Origin: Nitrososphaeraceae archaeon
GTDB lineage: Archaea; Thermoproteota; Nitrososphaeria; Nitrososphaerales; Nitrososphaeraceae
Reading direction: 5' to 3'
NCBI GenBank assembly: GCA_025922735.1
Contig: JAICHI010000051.1
Location: 1-7,663, forward strand
DNA length: 7,663 nt
Part shown: positions 6,528-7,663 of the stretch, piece by piece
Layout: every line of letters starts with the position of its first letter
How positions within the stretch are numbered: the first letter of the stretch is position 1
Position numbers and translations under genes: made by a program
Notes under the pieces: model-generated
The model's input: only the letters and a program-made list of their open reading frames with translations
Database searches by the model: none
What the model was told of the DNA's origin: nothing

Positions 6528-6569
6528 TGCAAGAAGACTGATTTCTCTTGCACTTGTTCTTTCGTTTTT
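6528..6569 (+). terminator. 7-bp hairpin followed by a pyrimidine-rich tract
   Basis: TGCAAGA (6528-6534) and TCTTGCA (6546-6552) form a perfect stem around an 11-base loop. A T/C-rich tract ending in five T's near 6565-6569 follows. It resembles a terminator but has no gene immediately upstream. Confidence 0.3.
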
Positions 6570-6746
6570 CAAAAAATTTGCACTTTTACCGGCGAAGTGA
6601 TTCTATTGGGCCAGCAGGCAGGTAAAAATTTATTTCTTCATATTTTCATTATAGTTTGTACAATATGCCGCTTTTTTATATCTAGCAGGAATAGCGCTCC
6701 ATTCTTCAAGAATAGCGATGATTTAGGAGTTTTCATAATCCTAACA

Positions 6747-6756
6747 ACTTATAATA
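6747..6756 (+). promoter_or_regulatory. TATA box of the YggX-like gene
   Basis: ACTTATAATA is centred about 28 bases before the ATG at 6779, predicting a leaderless mRNA. It favours this ATG over the TTG at 6773. Confidence 0.6.
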
Positions 6757-6778
6757 TCCAGAGCATCAACATTTGCAA

Positions 6779-7051
6779 ATGAGTAAGACTTGCTTGAAGT
6801 GCGGTAAGACTTTTGAGGAGATTATCGAAGATCCAGCCGCTGAAAAGTACCCTGCATGCTCGACATGCTGGAAGGAGTGGACAACTTATGCTGTCATGGT
6901 CATGAACGAGATGAGGCTGGATATGTCATTGCCGGAACACAGAAAGGCCCTCCGCAAGTATGAGAGGGCGTTCTTTGGACTTGAAAAGGGCATTGGCGAA
7001 ATAGAAAAAAAGCCGGACAACCCCGAGGCGCAACACAACCACCATCACTAA
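6779..7051 (+). CDS. Zinc-ribbon protein with YggX-like Fe(II)-trafficking domain
   Basis: 90-residue protein. The N-terminus carries two metal-binding pairs, CLKC (C5, C8) and CSTC (C27, C30). From W31 onward the sequence follows the YggX family closely: W-x2-W, then MVMNEMRLDMSLPEHRKALR, which parallels the MLINEKRLNMMNAEHRKLL stretch I recall from E. coli YggX, and then a short aromatic helix. YggX proteins are linked to Fe(II) handling and protection of Fe-S clusters from oxidation. The bacterial protein lacks this four-cysteine ribbon, so the archaeal form may bind zinc or iron tightly. The tail ends in QHNHHH, which could also bind metal. The ATG start is supported by a TATA box at -28. 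It is convergent with the next gene; the stop codons are directly adjacent with no spacer. Confidence 0.8.
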   Translation: MSKTCLKCGKTFEEIIEDPAAEKYPACSTCWKEWTTYAVMVMNEMRLDMSLPEHRKALRKYERAFFGLEKGIGEIEKKPDNPEAQHNHHH

Positions 7052-7504
7052 TCATTTCAGCCCTACAGTTTTTAGCGAATGCTCCGGAATCATCTTTAGT
7101 ATTTCGCTTCTGTTGGGGAGCCCGAGGAGCACTTCATGTAGCGAGTCGGTAAGGCGCTCTCTCTGCCCTTGATCAAGTGACACAAAGGCAGTAGTCAGCG
7201 ACTTAAAGTCAAGCTTTACAATAGAGTAGGGGTTTGCCAAAATCTGCATGCAGTAAGTCTGGAACATGACTCCACGCTTTTCTGCATCAAATTCTGATAG
7301 TAATTCAAGCCACGTCTTGAAAAGGATTGACAATTTATTTGGATCTATGGTGGGCACAGCTGCTAATGCCATACTTATGATTTCGCTCTTTTCATCATCG
7401 CTCATTTCATAGAACTCTTTGAGACGGTTTTGCAGCATTTGTTTTCGCAAAAAATCCGGCAGGTCTGCAAGTATATGGATGATGTTGCCAGCCGCATTGC
7501 TCAT
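7052..7504 (-). CDS. Unknown all-helical protein with three ~40-residue repeats
   Basis: 150 residues, not recognised; soluble, no signal peptide or membrane segment. It appears to contain three related helical units (about 14-54, 55-95 and 96-136). Each has a Leu/Phe-rich helix, then a short acidic turn and a basic residue (MSDDEKSE, FDAEKRGV, LDQGQRER), then a second Leu/Met-rich helix ending in Leu-Pro, Leu-Ala or Val-Pro. The layout recalls superhelical repeat or adaptor proteins, for example the MgtE N-domain or FliG-like helices, but this is only a resemblance of pattern. The ATG at 7504 has an A/T-rich box 24-34 bases upstream. It shares a 76-base divergent promoter region with purA and abuts the YggX-like gene tail to tail. 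Confidence 0.8.
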   Translation of the reverse strand: MSNAAGNIIHILADLPDFLRKQMLQNRLKEFYEMSDDEKSEIISMALAAVPTIDPNKLSILFKTWLELLSEFDAEKRGVMFQTYCMQILANPYSIVKLDFKSLTTAFVSLDQGQRERLTDSLHEVLLGLPNRSEILKMIPEHSLKTVGLK

Positions 7505-7524
7505 GATTAAATTGCGTAATGGAG

Positions 7525-7543
7525 GAATTTATCTTATTTTAAG
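7525..7543 (-). promoter_or_regulatory. Putative TATA region for the 150-residue helical protein
   Basis: On the minus strand the A/T-rich run CTTAAAATAAGATAAATT spans 24-34 bases before the ATG at 7504, in the range expected for a short-leader or leaderless archaeal transcript. Confidence 0.45.
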
Positions 7544-7547
7544 GATG

Positions 7548-7557
7548 AATTAAATAG
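7548..7557 (+). promoter_or_regulatory. Putative TATA box for purA
   Basis: AATTAAATAG is centred about 28 bases before the ATG at 7581. With the minus-strand box beside it, it makes a compact divergent promoter. Confidence 0.5.
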
Positions 7558-7580
7558 CTACACCAGGAAGAGAGAACCTT

Positions 7581-7663
7581 ATGTCATGCCTTGTGACAGT
7601 CGGCGGATTCTATGGAGATGAAGGGAAGGGCAAGATTATAGCCTACTTGGCGAAAAAGGACAA
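7581..7663 (+). CDS. purA: Adenylosuccinate synthetase, N-terminus (truncated by window)
   Basis: First 27 residues only; the frame is open at the window edge. The segment VGGFYGDEGKGKII (7-20) is the N-terminal GTP/IMP-binding signature of PurA, with the GDEGKGK core (12-18) containing the catalytic aspartate D13. The enzyme joins IMP and aspartate using GTP, the first committed step from IMP to AMP, in the cytoplasm. The ATG at 7581 is supported by the TATA box at -28. A purine-rich run (AGGAAGAGAGAA) precedes it but is not a clear ribosome-binding site. Confidence 0.93.
   Translation, partial: MSCLVTVGGFYGDEGKGKIIAYLAKKD

Larger units (their letters stand above)
6081..6778. other. Long stretch without a convincing gene
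   Basis: About 700 bases between the zinc-ribbon gene and the YggX-like gene. Contents: the zinc-ribbon promoter at its left end; a TATA-like run near 6395-6405; a short Cys-rich frame ending at 6480; a 7-base tandem duplication (CAAGGTG twice, 6453-6466); two small hairpins with T-rich sequence after them (6475-6501 and 6528-6569); an A/T-rich tract with several TATA-like runs (6621-6632, 6670-6681); and the YggX-gene promoter at its right end. Frames of 60-70 residues here have no coding look. A small RNA gene is possible but not shown. Confidence 0.5.

Noticed and set aside
5500..6778. tRNA, C/D-box RNA or CRISPR in the gene-poor stretch
   Set aside because: No T-arm-like GGTTCGAATCC with matching stems was found, no regularly spaced repeats, and no convincing paired box motifs.
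6597..6782. 61-residue plus-strand frame with a hydrophobic segment
   Set aside because: It lies in A/T-rich intergenic DNA, runs over the promoter and start of the YggX-like gene, and its hydrophobicity is what T-rich DNA gives by chance.
7521..7526. GGAGGA as a Shine-Dalgarno site
   Set aside because: No plus-strand gene starts within the right distance; the next start, purA, is 55 bases further on.

Overview
The window looks like archaeal chromosome, most likely from an ammonia-oxidising thaumarchaeon of the Nitrososphaera type. Three things point there: an archaeal family B DNA polymerase, a threonyl-tRNA synthetase with the archaeal-type N-terminal editing domain, and promoters with an A/T-rich TATA box about 25-35 bases before a start codon, with little or no leader and no clear Shine-Dalgarno site. 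The lineage is an inference from gene content and general appearance, because no marker gene was compared.

Positions 1-2866 (+ strand) hold the 3' two thirds of a replicative DNA polymerase B (polB), followed after 36 bases by an agmatinase/arginase-family ureohydrolase. Positions 2856-4742 (- strand) hold thrS, whose 3' end overlaps the ureohydrolase by 11 bases. Upstream of thrS on the same strand, 32 bases away, is a 68-residue putative zinc-binding protein with its own promoter.

Positions 5000-6778 are sparse and the least explained part. They contain a possible small Cys/His protein (5092), a 32-residue extremely acidic peptide with a TATA box (5289) and coding-like sequence after its stop, a possible decayed two-helix membrane protein on the minus strand (about 5460-5786), a strong isolated hairpin (5815-5842), and a 54-residue four-cysteine zinc-ribbon protein (5916-6080, minus) with a well-placed promoter. 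About 700 bases without a convincing gene follow.

Positions 6779-7663 hold a zinc-ribbon plus YggX-like protein (putative Fe(II) trafficking/Fe-S protection). It converges with zero spacing on an unknown 150-residue helical protein with about three 40-residue repeats. That gene shares a short divergent promoter region with the start of purA (adenylosuccinate synthetase), which runs off the window.

The large genes are housekeeping: replication, polyamine or guanidino-compound metabolism, translation and purine synthesis. They do not form one pathway. The common theme is a set of small cysteine-rich, probably zinc-binding proteins, each a separate promoter unit. I see no mobile element, CRISPR array, tRNA or rRNA.
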